Assembly (NCBI GenBank): GCA_041946755.1
Contig: JBHGBB010000187.1
Span: 1-7,556 of the forward strand
Direction of reading: 5' to 3'
Source: JBHGBB01 sp041946755
GTDB lineage: Bacteria; UBP4; UBA4092; JAOAEQ01
DNA: 7,556 nucleotides
Shown piece after piece: positions 1 through 5,405 of the stretch. Made by a program: the position numbers and the translations under genes. The notes beneath the pieces are model-generated. The model had not been told where the DNA came from. It made no database searches and saw only the letters and a list, made by a program, of their open reading frames with translations. Each line of letters begins with the position of its first letter. The stretch's first letter is position 1.

Positions 1-161
1 GTGACGGTACAGGTATTAATAACATAAACATTCGCTGTATCATGTTTTGATACCTCTTGCCAGCCGGTAGATTTGAATTGCATTCGAATTTGCTCGGTAT
101 CATATTGATTTACTTTACAACCAAAAGTATAAAATGCTACAGTTCGATGCCATGAACTCAT
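1..161 (-). CDS. mtaB: MtaB-type tRNA (t6A37) methylthiotransferase, N-terminal fragment cut by the left window edge
   Basis: Only the first 53 codons are present, read from an ATG at 161-159 to the left edge. They include FYTFGCKVNQYDTEQIR (residues 10-26) and VINTCTV (47-53). These are the first two cysteine motifs (Cys15 and Cys51) of the methylthiotransferase N-terminal domain shared by MiaB, RimO and MtaB. GCKVNQYDTE is the form usual in MtaB/YqeV rather than MiaB or RimO. The family consists of radical-SAM enzymes with two 4Fe-4S clusters that add a methylthio group to N6-threonylcarbamoyladenosine at tRNA position 37. The third cluster cysteine, the radical-SAM CxxxCxxC motif and the TRAM domain would lie outside the window. 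No SD sequence is visible before the ATG. The gene follows rsmE and a small SAP-like gene on the same strand, which matches the rsmE-mtaB order seen in many bacteria. Family assignment is firm; MtaB over its sister families is likely but rests on 53 residues. Confidence 0.88.
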   Translation of the reverse strand, partial: MSSWHRTVAFYTFGCKVNQYDTEQIRMQFKSTGWQEVSKHDTANVYVINTCTV

Positions 162-213
162 ATATATTTAAAAATTATAAAAAATTGGAATACGACCTGG
201 TTCAAATAAGTGG

Positions 214-242
214 ATTATAATATATTTTTGCAGACTTGAGTA
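214..242 (-). promoter_or_regulatory. Possible promoter for the mtaB-type gene
   Basis: The minus strand has a perfect TATAAT -10 hexamer (214-219). Seventeen bases upstream is a poor -35, TACTCA (237-242, three of six matches to TTGACA). Transcription would begin near 207 and leave a leader of about 45 bases. A second TATAAT on the same strand (174-179) sits only 12 bases before the ATG, has no -35, and would give a nearly leaderless message. In such AT-rich DNA either hexamer could be chance. The 223-base gap between the upstream small gene and this gene, with no clear terminator, makes a local promoter plausible. Confidence 0.3.
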
Positions 243-384
243 GTGAAGCGCTTTTTTACATAGAGTGGCTTCGTTATTCTATTAATACCATTTTTAGCTT
301 TGGGATAATCTTACCTGAAATTTAAACGTAATTTACTTGCCCTGCCGTTATGTCGACATATTATTTACGGATTAGTTCATTGCA

Positions 385-570
385 TTAGAATTTCAAACAA
401 TCTTCGCGCCATAAGCAACTGGTCTGGTCACAGAACTTTTGTGCTGAACCATAACAATCAAAATTACCTTCAGCCTTCTGAATCGCATGAATTATTTCCG
501 TTTTCGTCTGACGGGCAGCAAGTTTGATCCCTTTATCCTTTGCTACTCTTCGAACCTGATTGATCGTCAT
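385..570 (-). CDS. Small SAP/Rho-N-like protein with a C-terminal four-cysteine motif
   Basis: This 61-residue protein has two parts. Residues 1-35 (MTINQVRRVAKDKGIKLAAR, then KTEIIHAIQKAEG) resemble the helix-extended-helix of SAP and Rho N-terminal domains, which often bind nucleic acid. Residues 36-61 hold Cys39, Cys47, Cys52 and Cys58 in a C-x7-C-x4-C-x5-C pattern, with the end CLWREDCLKF. Four spaced cysteines in so short a tail suggest a metal site or disulfides, but neither is shown. I recall similar short proteins with the SAP-EGNF-Cys architecture in other bacteria, usually annotated only as SAP domain or Rho-N proteins; their function is unknown to me. The ATG at 570 is supported by a strong SD site (AAAGGAGGG). 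The gene also has its own promoter-like sequence, so it may be expressed apart from rsmE. Its place inside an rRNA/tRNA modification cluster suggests an RNA-related role, which is inference. Existence of the gene is well supported; its function is not. Confidence 0.82.
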   Translation of the reverse strand: MTINQVRRVAKDKGIKLAARQTKTEIIHAIQKAEGNFDCYGSAQKFCDQTSCLWREDCLKF

Positions 571-576
571 ACCCTA

Positions 577-585
577 CCCTCCTTT
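577..585 (-). promoter_or_regulatory. Strong ribosome binding site of the small SAP/Cys gene
   Basis: The minus strand reads AAAGGAGGG, six bases before the ATG at 570. It is nearly a full complement of the 16S rRNA 3' end and fixes the start codon of this very short gene. Confidence 0.85.
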
Positions 586-605
586 GATATGAAATCATGG
601 AAATT

Positions 606-634
606 ATTATACCATAATCGCTGCGGAGTATTAA
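606..634 (-). promoter_or_regulatory. Extended -10 promoter for the small SAP/Cys gene
   Basis: The minus strand carries TGGTATAAT (614-606), a perfect extended -10 of the TGnTATAAT type. Seventeen bases further upstream is TTAATA (629-634), four of six matches to TTGACA. The -35 overlaps the last codons of rsmE. The predicted start of transcription near 599 gives a leader of about 30 bases that carries the SD site. The small gene could therefore be transcribed independently as well as by read-through from rsmE. Confidence 0.6.
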
Positions 635-1368
635 TCTTCAGAAAACTCATAGAATACGATACTTAAGGCTGTAATAGGTGCCGTTTCAGTCCGGAGTAAT
701 CGAGAACCAAGAGAAACACTGATAGCTCCTACCTTAACAGCCGAATCCGCTTCACCTCTAGTCAAACCGCCTTCCGGACCAATGATAACCACCACCGATT
801 CGGGTTCATCTATCGTTCGGATAACCGATTTTAATGTTCTGGTTCGTTCTTCTTCCCAAAATAATAATTTCATAGTTTGGGATTTGATTTCATCCAATCC
901 TATTTCAAAATCGGTTATCGGTGAGATTATTGGAATAACTGTTCTCCCGCATTGTTCTGCAGCGGCAATAGCGATTTTCTGCCATCGGTCACTTCGCAGT
1001 TTCATTTTCGATATGGTTAATTGCGGAATAGTCCGTTCGGTAATAACCGGAATGATCCGATAGACCCCTAACTCCGTTGCTTTTTGCACGATATAATCCA
1101 TTTTTTCGAATTTCGGGACTCCTTGCATAAGAGTGACCCGTAAACCGGCTTCGCGATTGATTGCGGTTATCGATTCGATATTTCCGATAAGCTCTTTATG
1201 GGTATCGTTCGCTAATGATACTCTATATTCTTTTCCTTGGCCATCGAAGACGATTAATATATCTCCTGGTTTCAATCGTAACACTTTTTTGATTCGATGA
1301 CATTGTTCTTCCGGAAAATATATTACGGTTTCCGAAATATGTTCTATAGGAATGTAGATTCGATGCAT
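631..1368 (-). CDS. rsmE: 16S rRNA (uracil-1498-N3)-methyltransferase RsmE
   Basis: This 245-residue protein has the normal length for RsmE, the SAM-dependent SPOUT enzyme that methylates N3 of U1498 in the 30S decoding region. It starts MHRIYIP. Residues 1 to about 72 form the PUA-like RNA-binding part, including HRIKKVLRLKPGD (24-36). The SPOUT domain follows, with QGVPKFEKMDYIVQKATELG (82-101), ITERT (109-113), AAAEQCGR (135-142), IGPEGG (196-201) and LGSRLLRTETA (220-230). The last two build the trefoil-knot SAM pocket. The ATG at 1368 is chosen because an in-frame TAG lies just upstream and the protein begins as the family does. Its SD is poor: a GGAGG lies about 22 bases upstream, too far to be typical. 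The gene is divergent from the DUF948 gene and is followed in the same direction by the SAP/Cys gene (60-base gap) and the mtaB-type gene. All key motifs are intact. Confidence 0.96.
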   Translation of the reverse strand: MHRIYIPIEHISETVIYFPEEQCHRIKKVLRLKPGDILIVFDGQGKEYRVSLANDTHKELIGNIESITAINREAGLRVTLMQGVPKFEKMDYIVQKATELGVYRIIPVITERTIPQLTISKMKLRSDRWQKIAIAAAEQCGRTVIPIISPITDFEIGLDEIKSQTMKLLFWEEERTRTLKSVIRTIDEPESVVVIIGPEGGLTRGEADSAVKVGAISVSLGSRLLRTETAPITALSIVFYEFSED

Positions 1369-1424
1369 ACTTTCGCGTACTAGACCCTAACCTCCGACTT
1401 TGCTCATTATTTTTCCTATCTTTT

Positions 1425-1453
1425 ATGCTATCATGATTGTCTTGACTTGACAA
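1425..1453 (-). promoter_or_regulatory. Likely rsmE promoter, overlapping the divergent promoter
   Basis: The minus strand shows TTGTCA (1453-1448, five of six matches to TTGACA), a 17-base spacer, then TAGCAT (1430-1425, four of six). The -10 is preceded by TGA in the extended -10 position. Transcription would start near 1418, about 50 bases before the rsmE ATG. Its -35 shares bases with the -35 region of the opposite promoter. Confidence 0.55.
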
Positions 1454-1471
1454 GTATAGCGAGCCTATGTT
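1442..1471 (+). promoter_or_regulatory. Likely promoter of the DUF948-ytxH pair
   Basis: The plus strand has TTGACT (1442-1447), an 18-base spacer and TATGTT (1466-1471). An alternative -35, the perfect TTGACA at 1447-1452, has only a poor -10 (TTAATC, 1470-1475) at 17 bases. Either choice starts transcription roughly at 1477-1483, just before the SD site. The core ACTTGACAAGT (1446-1456) is an 11-base palindrome about a central A, so RNA polymerases facing left and right would compete for the same bases. Confidence 0.55.
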
Positions 1472-1492
1472 AATCTGAAATAGATATATCAT

Positions 1493-1500
1493 AAGGAGGT
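1493..1500 (+). promoter_or_regulatory. Ribosome binding site of the DUF948 gene
   Basis: AAGGAGGT is a near-perfect SD sequence. Its spacing of about ten bases to the ATG at 1511 is slightly long but workable, and no other start codon lies between. Confidence 0.8.
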
Positions 1501-1510
1501 ATACCAGGTT

Positions 1511-1933
1511 ATGCAGGTTTGGATTATTTTATTTGTTTTGGTTTTTTCGATAGCAACAATTATTTTATTGATTTATCTTATCCCGGTTTTAAAACAGCTT
1601 CGGAAAACTGCGGCAGCGGCGGAAAAGACTTTATCTGATCTCGATCGAGAACTTATCCCATTAATACAAGAAACGAAAAAGACGATAGAAGAAGTCAATC
1701 GGATTACTGCCGAAATAAGTCAAATGACTGCCGGATTAAGGGAGCAAGTATCTTTATTTGAAAATGTTATTGCGAACTTTCGATCAATAGCCGAACGGGC
1801 ACAACAGATATCTTCTCTTGTCTATGATCAAGTAGAAACGCCGATTATCAATGTCTTAAAAAATATTAATGCGTTCAAACAAGGATTTTCGACTTTTGTA
1901 AACATGTTACTTACTCGTAGAAAGGGGGGATAA
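1511..1933 (+). CDS. DUF948 (YtxG-like) membrane-anchored coiled-coil protein
   Basis: This 140-residue protein begins with one strongly hydrophobic segment (about residues 3-25). A long charged heptad-like helix follows (about 28-105), with KQLRKTAAAAEKTLSDLDRE and later EETKKTIEEVNRI-like stretches, and then a short basic end (TRRKGG). This is the layout of DUF948 proteins such as Bacillus YtxG: an N-terminal membrane anchor with a coiled coil that probably lies on one face of the membrane. The molecular role of the family is not established. In Bacillus ytxG and ytxH sit together in a general stress operon, and here too a YtxH gene starts seven bases after this stop codon. The SD of that next gene lies inside the last codons here, so the pair is almost certainly cotranscribed and translationally linked. 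The start is set by AAGGAGGT upstream. Confidence 0.88.
   Translation: MQVWIILFVLVFSIATIILLIYLIPVLKQLRKTAAAAEKTLSDLDRELIPLIQETKKTIEEVNRITAEISQMTAGLREQVSLFENVIANFRSIAERAQQISSLVYDQVETPIINVLKNINAFKQGFSTFVNMLLTRRKGG
1920..1930 (+). promoter_or_regulatory. Ribosome binding site of ytxH inside the preceding gene
   Basis: The purine run GAAAGGGGGGA lies within the last codons of the DUF948 gene, about ten bases before the ATG at 1940. This arrangement is typical of translational coupling between operon neighbours. Confidence 0.7.
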
Positions 1934-1939
1934 TTCAGT

Positions 1940-2266
1940 ATGGCAGACCATGACAATTGTTGGGGAAGTATTTTACTCGCTTTTGCCGCCGGTGCAGTTA
2001 TCGGTGCCGGAATTGCTTTATTATACGCACCGCAGTCTGGTAAAGAAACCCGGGAATTATTGGCTCGGAAAGCCGGCGATTTTAAAGATGCTACCATCGA
2101 TGCTTATGAGAAGACGATAGAGAAAGGTGCGGAATATATCGATAAAGGTAAAGATTTCGTTCGGTCAAAGAAATCACAAATCTCAGCTGCATATGAAGCG
2201 GGTAAAGAAGCTTATCATGAAGGAAAACCGAAATCTGATCGAGAAGTTACTCAGGGATTAGGCTAA
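1940..2266 (+). CDS. ytxH: YtxH domain protein
   Basis: This 108-residue protein opens with a glycine/alanine-rich hydrophobic segment (residues 10-29) that runs into LLYAPQSGKETRE (27-39), the diagnostic signature of the YtxH family. The rest is a charged amphipathic helix with repeated Asp/Glu-Lys-Ala patterns (about 40-95) and a hydrophilic tail. YtxH proteins are small membrane-associated proteins linked to general stress in Bacillus; their mechanism is unknown. The gene follows the DUF948 gene with six intervening bases and uses an SD inside that gene. Transcription is probably ended by the large hairpin immediately downstream, which also separates it from the convergent ychF gene. Confidence 0.9.
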   Translation: MADHDNCWGSILLAFAAGAVIGAGIALLYAPQSGKETRELLARKAGDFKDATIDAYEKTIEKGAEYIDKGKDFVRSKKSQISAAYEAGKEAYHEGKPKSDREVTQGLG

Positions 2267-2278
2267 TCGTTTATGAAG

Positions 2279-2363
2279 ACAGTGGACAGTAGATAGTAGC
2301 TAGGGATTCATAATATAATCGGTTTTCCCTTACTACTGTCTACTTACTACTGTCTACTGTTTT
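2279..2363 (+). terminator. Large imperfect hairpin between convergent ytxH and ychF, likely a terminator
   Basis: The left arm (2279-2306) can pair with either of two right-arm segments. Positions 2288-2306 match the reverse complement of 2326-2344 at 16 of 19 positions. Positions 2279-2294 match that of 2345-2360 at 14 of 16. On the plus strand the stem is followed by TTTTCTTT, so it can act as a factor-independent terminator for the ytxH transcript. On the minus strand there is no T run after the stem, so termination of ychF there is less certain. The loop is AT-rich (about 2307-2325). Confidence 0.6.
2331..2358. repeat. Perfect tandem duplication of a 14-base unit
   Basis: TACTACTGTCTACT occurs twice head to tail (2331-2344 and 2345-2358) with no mismatch. 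It forms the right arm of the ytxH/ychF hairpin. A recent slippage duplication would explain why the left arm can pair with either copy. Confidence 0.85.
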
Positions 2364-2365
2364 CT

Positions 2366-3469
2366 TTATACCTGAAAACGGAAAAGCATAATATCTCCAT
2401 CCTGCACAATATACTCTTTCCCTTCCAGACGAACCAATCCTTTTCGTTTAGCTTCAACCATCGTTCCGGCAGCAACTAAATCATTATAATGAACCACTTC
2501 TGCTTTAATGAATCCTTTTTCGAAATCGCTATGGATGGTACCAGCAGCTCGAACTGCATCCGTACCTTGCTTAATGGTCCATGCTTTCACTTCATCTTCT
2601 CCAACGGTAAAGAACGAAATTAAATTACAGAGCTCATATGCCGTTCGAATCACCCGATCTCGGGATAAGGTTTTTATCCCTAAATCCTGCATAAACTGGT
2701 CTGATTCTTCTTTCGACATAGAGGTCAGTTCCATTTCGGTATTCGCTGCAACTTCGATCCAATGCAAATTATGTTTAGTCGCATAGTTCCGAGTAGCTAT
2801 CAATCTTTCAGTCGGTTCAACTCCCAGCTGCTGTTCATCAATATTGGCAATCAGGAAACCAGGTTTCGCAGTAAAAAAGCAATAACCCCGAATGGTTTTC
2901 TCTTCTTCTTCGTTTAGCGCAAGCTGATTGATAAACTTCCCTTCTTCCAATGTCAGCTTCATTTGCTGTAATATTTTAATTTCTTTCTCTTTTTCGGTTT
3001 GTTCTGCTTTAGGAAGTTTTTTCAGACCTAATTCGATCTTACCCAATCTACGCTCGATAATATCTAAATCAATTAATATGAGTTCGGTATTGATTCGATC
3101 GATATCTCGGACTGGATCGATCGTTTCGGCGACATGCGGAACGTTCGGATTGCTGAATAACCGGATTACCTGAACTAATGCATCCGCGTTACGGAGCGAT
3201 ACCAATTGCACCGATTCAGCATTCGCATGTTTATCCGGCTGACTACCGAGCCCACCGGTATCGATAAATTCTACTTGAGCATACGATTCTTTTTTCGGAT
3301 GATAGAGTTCATTGAGTCGATCAAGTCGCATATCCGGTACCGGAATTATTCCGAGATGCGATTCGATATTTGCGCCATGAATCCCGGTATGGACATGCTG
3401 ACCGGCAAGGACATTAAACAATGTCGTCTTTCCAACTTGAGGAAGCCCGATAATACCAATATTAATCAT
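2366..3469 (-). CDS. ychF: YchF-family ribosome-associated ATPase (Obg-related P-loop protein)
   Basis: At 367 residues this is the normal length for YchF, an Obg/TRAFAC-class protein that prefers ATP, binds the ribosome and is linked to translation and oxidative stress responses. The P-loop is GLPQVGKTTLF (8-18) and the G3 motif is DTGGL (70-74). NIDE (209-212) fits the NxxE variant that replaces the guanine-specific NKxD. His112 lies where YchF carries its catalytic histidine. A helical insertion (about 130-190) precedes a C-terminal TGS domain (about 284-367), with FFTVGEDEVKAWTIKQGT, AAGTIHSDFEKGFIKAEV and EYIVQDGDIMLFRF-type motifs. Canonical YchF has GLPNVGKST and DIAGLV. The GKTT and DTGG forms place this in a divergent branch, but no catalytic element is missing. 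No SD precedes the ATG at 3469; that start is kept because INIGIIGLP is where the family begins. The gene is convergent with ytxH and divergent from the RNA nuclease gene. Confidence 0.93.
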   Translation of the reverse strand: MINIGIIGLPQVGKTTLFNVLAGQHVHTGIHGANIESHLGIIPVPDMRLDRLNELYHPKKESYAQVEFIDTGGLGSQPDKHANAESVQLVSLRNADALVQVIRLFSNPNVPHVAETIDPVRDIDRINTELILIDLDIIERRLGKIELGLKKLPKAEQTEKEKEIKILQQMKLTLEEGKFINQLALNEEEEKTIRGYCFFTAKPGFLIANIDEQQLGVEPTERLIATRNYATKHNLHWIEVAANTEMELTSMSKEESDQFMQDLGIKTLSRDRVIRTAYELCNLISFFTVGEDEVKAWTIKQGTDAVRAAGTIHSDFEKGFIKAEVVHYNDLVAAGTMVEAKRKGLVRLEGKEYIVQDGDIMLFRFQV

Positions 3470-3489
3470 AATAAATTATGTTATGAGAT

Positions 3490-3537
3490 AGCGTAAGAGT
3501 AACGAGGATATTTTTTATTCCCTTATTACTCAACGCT
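3490..3537. repeat. Imperfect inverted repeat in the ychF leader
   Basis: Positions 3490-3507 pair with 3521-3537: 14 pairs, with one bulge and a few mismatches, around an AT-rich loop. The right side, TCCCTTATTACT (3519-3530) ending TACTGTTTT (3547-3555), resembles the right side of the hairpin beyond the other end of ychF (2326-2363). Confidence 0.5.
3505..3533 (-). promoter_or_regulatory. Possible ychF promoter
   Basis: The minus strand has TTGAGT (3533-3528, four of six matches), a 17-base spacer and TATCCT (3510-3505, four of six). Transcription would start near 3498, about 30 bases before the ATG. The elements fall inside the inverted repeat, so chance similarity is possible. Confidence 0.3.
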
Positions 3538-3674
3538 CTTACTCTTTACTGTTTTAGATTTTTCTCTTGCACAAAATGTTGCTATTAGTGTAAATTGTAT
3601 TGCAATTAGGTGTAAAGCGAAAAATAAGCATAAACGAAATATATTGAGTCTAAACACATATAGATTAAATTCGT

Positions 3675-3690
3675 AATCGGAAATCCGATT
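3675..3690. promoter_or_regulatory. Perfect 7+2+7 dyad, possible operator
   Basis: AATCGGAAATCCGATT is a perfect inverted repeat of seven bases with a two-base centre. Its size and symmetry suit a dimeric repressor site. It lies midway between two divergent genes. No regulator gene is nearby and no consensus is recognised. Confidence 0.3.
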
Positions 3691-3818
3691 CTCGAAACAG
3701 ACCAAGTAAAAGCTAAATTCCAATAAACAAAATTACTTATAGATATTGTATTGGGGATTTAGTATTTTATCGTTTTGTTTCGAATTTCGAATTTCGATAT
3801 TCGGATTTATTTTTTACT

Positions 3819-5231
3819 ATGAATTTAACGTTTTATGGTGCTGTACGTACTGTTACCGGTTCGATGTTCACCATCGAAAATGATGGAGTTCGAGTTCTCT
3901 GCGAATGCGGATTATATCAGGGACATCGCGCGGAAAGTGAACAGAAGAATCGGAATTTGCCATTTAATCCCCTCGAAATCGACCAGATGTTATTATCTCA
4001 TGCCCATATCGACCATAGCGGTAACATCCCTACTCTGGTTAAAAAAGGATTTACCGGATCGATTTATACGACGTTTGCTTCTCGCGACCTCTGCTCGATT
4101 ATGCTGCATGATTCCGCCCATTTGCAGGAAAAAGACGTCGAGCATGTCAATTGGATGAACGAACATAAGCCAAGAAATGGGAAAAGAATACCCATCCCTA
4201 AACTGGAACCGCTCTATACCGTTGAAGATGCGATTCGCAGCCTTCGTTCTTTTCGGGGAGTGGTATATGAACGACCGATAGATATCGCTGATGGGATTAA
4301 AGCGACTTATCATGATGCCGGCCATATTCTCGGATCCGCGATGGTTGAAATCGAACTCGCTAAACGAAATAAAAAGCGGAAAATATTATTTACCGGCGAT
4401 TTGGGCCGGAAAGATTTACCGATTCTTAAAGATCCCTTTCAAGCGGATGCGGCTGATATTCTGATTATCGAAAGTACCTATGGCAACCGGATTCATGAAC
4501 CGATAGAAACGGCAGAAGAGAAATTGACAAAAGTAATCAATGTTACCATCCAGCGGGGTGGGAAGATCATCGTTCCGGCGTTTGCGGTTGAACGAACCCA
4601 GGAGTTTATCTACGACCTGCATCAATTAACCGAACAGGGGAAAATCCCGACCATCCCGATTTATGTTGATAGTCCGTTAGCAGTAAACGCAACCGATATA
4701 TTCCGGTTGCATCCGGAATGTCTGGATTCAGAGACGTTGGATTATCTCGAAAAACAGGAAGACCCGTTTGGATTCGGAAAACTGAAATATATCCGCGATG
4801 TTGAAGAATCGAAACGGTTGAATTCGATTTCTACTCCCTGCATTATCATCTCTTCATCAGGAATGTGTGAAGGAGGCAGGATTTTGCATCATTTAAAAAA
4901 TAATATCAGCGATGCCCGAAATACCATTCTGGTTATCGGATTCATGGCTGATGGAACGTTAGGAAAACGGATTGTCGACCGGATGCCGGTAGTGAAAATT
5001 TTCGGGGAACCTTATGAACTGAAAGCGCAAGTAGTTAAGTTGAACAGTTTTTCTGCGCATGCTGACCATAACGAACTGCTGGAATATATTAAAAACATTA
5101 AACAGAAACCGAAACAGGTATATATCGTTCATGGTAACTCCGACCAATCCGAGCCGTTGGCTGAAGGAATCAAACAACTTGGAATTCCGAAGGTATCTAT
5201 TCCGGAAGCGGGATCAAAAATACCGATTTAA
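3819..5231 (+). CDS. Beta-CASP metallo-beta-lactamase RNA nuclease (CPSF/Ysh1-like)
   Basis: This intact 470-residue protein belongs to the beta-CASP group of metallo-beta-lactamase-fold nucleases (bacterial relatives of CPSF73/Ysh1 and Thermus TTHA0252), which cut or trim RNA with two zinc ions. The metal-binding motifs are HAHIDHSG (61-68; His61, His63, Asp65, His66), His169 in DAGHILGSA and Asp194 in FTGDLGR. The beta-CASP insert (about 210-400) starts at IEST with Glu218 and contains VPAFAVERTQE (252-262), a family hallmark. It also has ISSSGMCEGGRILHHL (344-359) and GFMADGTLGKRIV (374-386). The metallo-beta-lactamase part then resumes with FSAHAD (His414, motif B) and VHGN (His438, motif C). 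There is no KH domain of the archaeal kind. RNA processing or decay is expected; the substrate is unknown. No SD precedes the ATG, but the protein starts LTFYGAVRTVTGSMF exactly as the family does. The gene stands alone, divergent from ychF, with a promoter and a different type of gene downstream. Confidence 0.95.
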   Translation: MNLTFYGAVRTVTGSMFTIENDGVRVLCECGLYQGHRAESEQKNRNLPFNPLEIDQMLLSHAHIDHSGNIPTLVKKGFTGSIYTTFASRDLCSIMLHDSAHLQEKDVEHVNWMNEHKPRNGKRIPIPKLEPLYTVEDAIRSLRSFRGVVYERPIDIADGIKATYHDAGHILGSAMVEIELAKRNKKRKILFTGDLGRKDLPILKDPFQADAADILIIESTYGNRIHEPIETAEEKLTKVINVTIQRGGKIIVPAFAVERTQEFIYDLHQLTEQGKIPTIPIYVDSPLAVNATDIFRLHPECLDSETLDYLEKQEDPFGFGKLKYIRDVEESKRLNSISTPCIIISSSGMCEGGRILHHLKNNISDARNTILVIGFMADGTLGKRIVDRMPVVKIFGEPYELKAQVVKLNSFSAHADHNELLEYIKNIKQKPKQVYIVHGNSDQSEPLAEGIKQLGIPKVSIPEAGSKIPI

Positions 5232-5319
5232 CTCGTTCCACTATTATTTCCAATATAAACTTTTTTCTCCTACCCTCTTCAGGATATTCGACATTTTATC
5301 ACCTTCAGCCTTAAAATAT

Positions 5320-5348
5320 TTGACAGAAAAGGGATTAAGGTATAAAAT
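5320..5348 (+). promoter_or_regulatory. Near-consensus sigma70 promoter for the ankyrin gene
   Basis: Perfect TTGACA (5320-5325), a 17-base spacer and TAAAAT (5343-5348, five of six matches). Transcription should start near 5355, about 50 bases before the ATG at 5406. This is the best promoter in the window and shows that the ankyrin gene is transcribed separately from the upstream nuclease. Confidence 0.75.
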
Positions 5349-5405
5349 GCCATAGAGAATTGGGTATTTATCTTCATATTTACTGATATCTACCGATTAC
5401 TTACT

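Larger units (their letters stand above)
3470..3818. other. Gene-free AT-rich region between divergent ychF and the beta-CASP gene
   Basis: This 349-base stretch holds no convincing gene. The longest open frame (minus strand, 3526-3723, TTG start) encodes a Phe/Leu/Tyr-rich string with no SD and no recognised motif. It contains an imperfect inverted repeat next to the ychF start, a perfect 7+2+7 dyad at 3675-3690, and tandem CGAATTT units at 3781-3794 just before the beta-CASP gene. I could not find a good promoter or SD for that gene. Confidence 0.6.

Noticed and set aside
1223..1492. 89-codon minus-strand frame overlapping the rsmE start and promoter region
   Set aside because: It is out of frame with rsmE, has a low-complexity product and would cover both divergent promoters.
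3526..3723. 65-codon open frame on the minus strand in the ychF/beta-CASP gap
   Set aside because: It starts with TTG, has no SD, is rich in Phe/Leu/Tyr as AT-rich noncoding DNA often is, and overlaps the inverted repeat; no motif is recognisable.
5232..5405. Search for a terminator after the beta-CASP gene or a small gene before the ankyrin gene
   Set aside because: No GC-rich stem with a T run and no credible frame is present; only the promoter at 5320-5348 could be supported.
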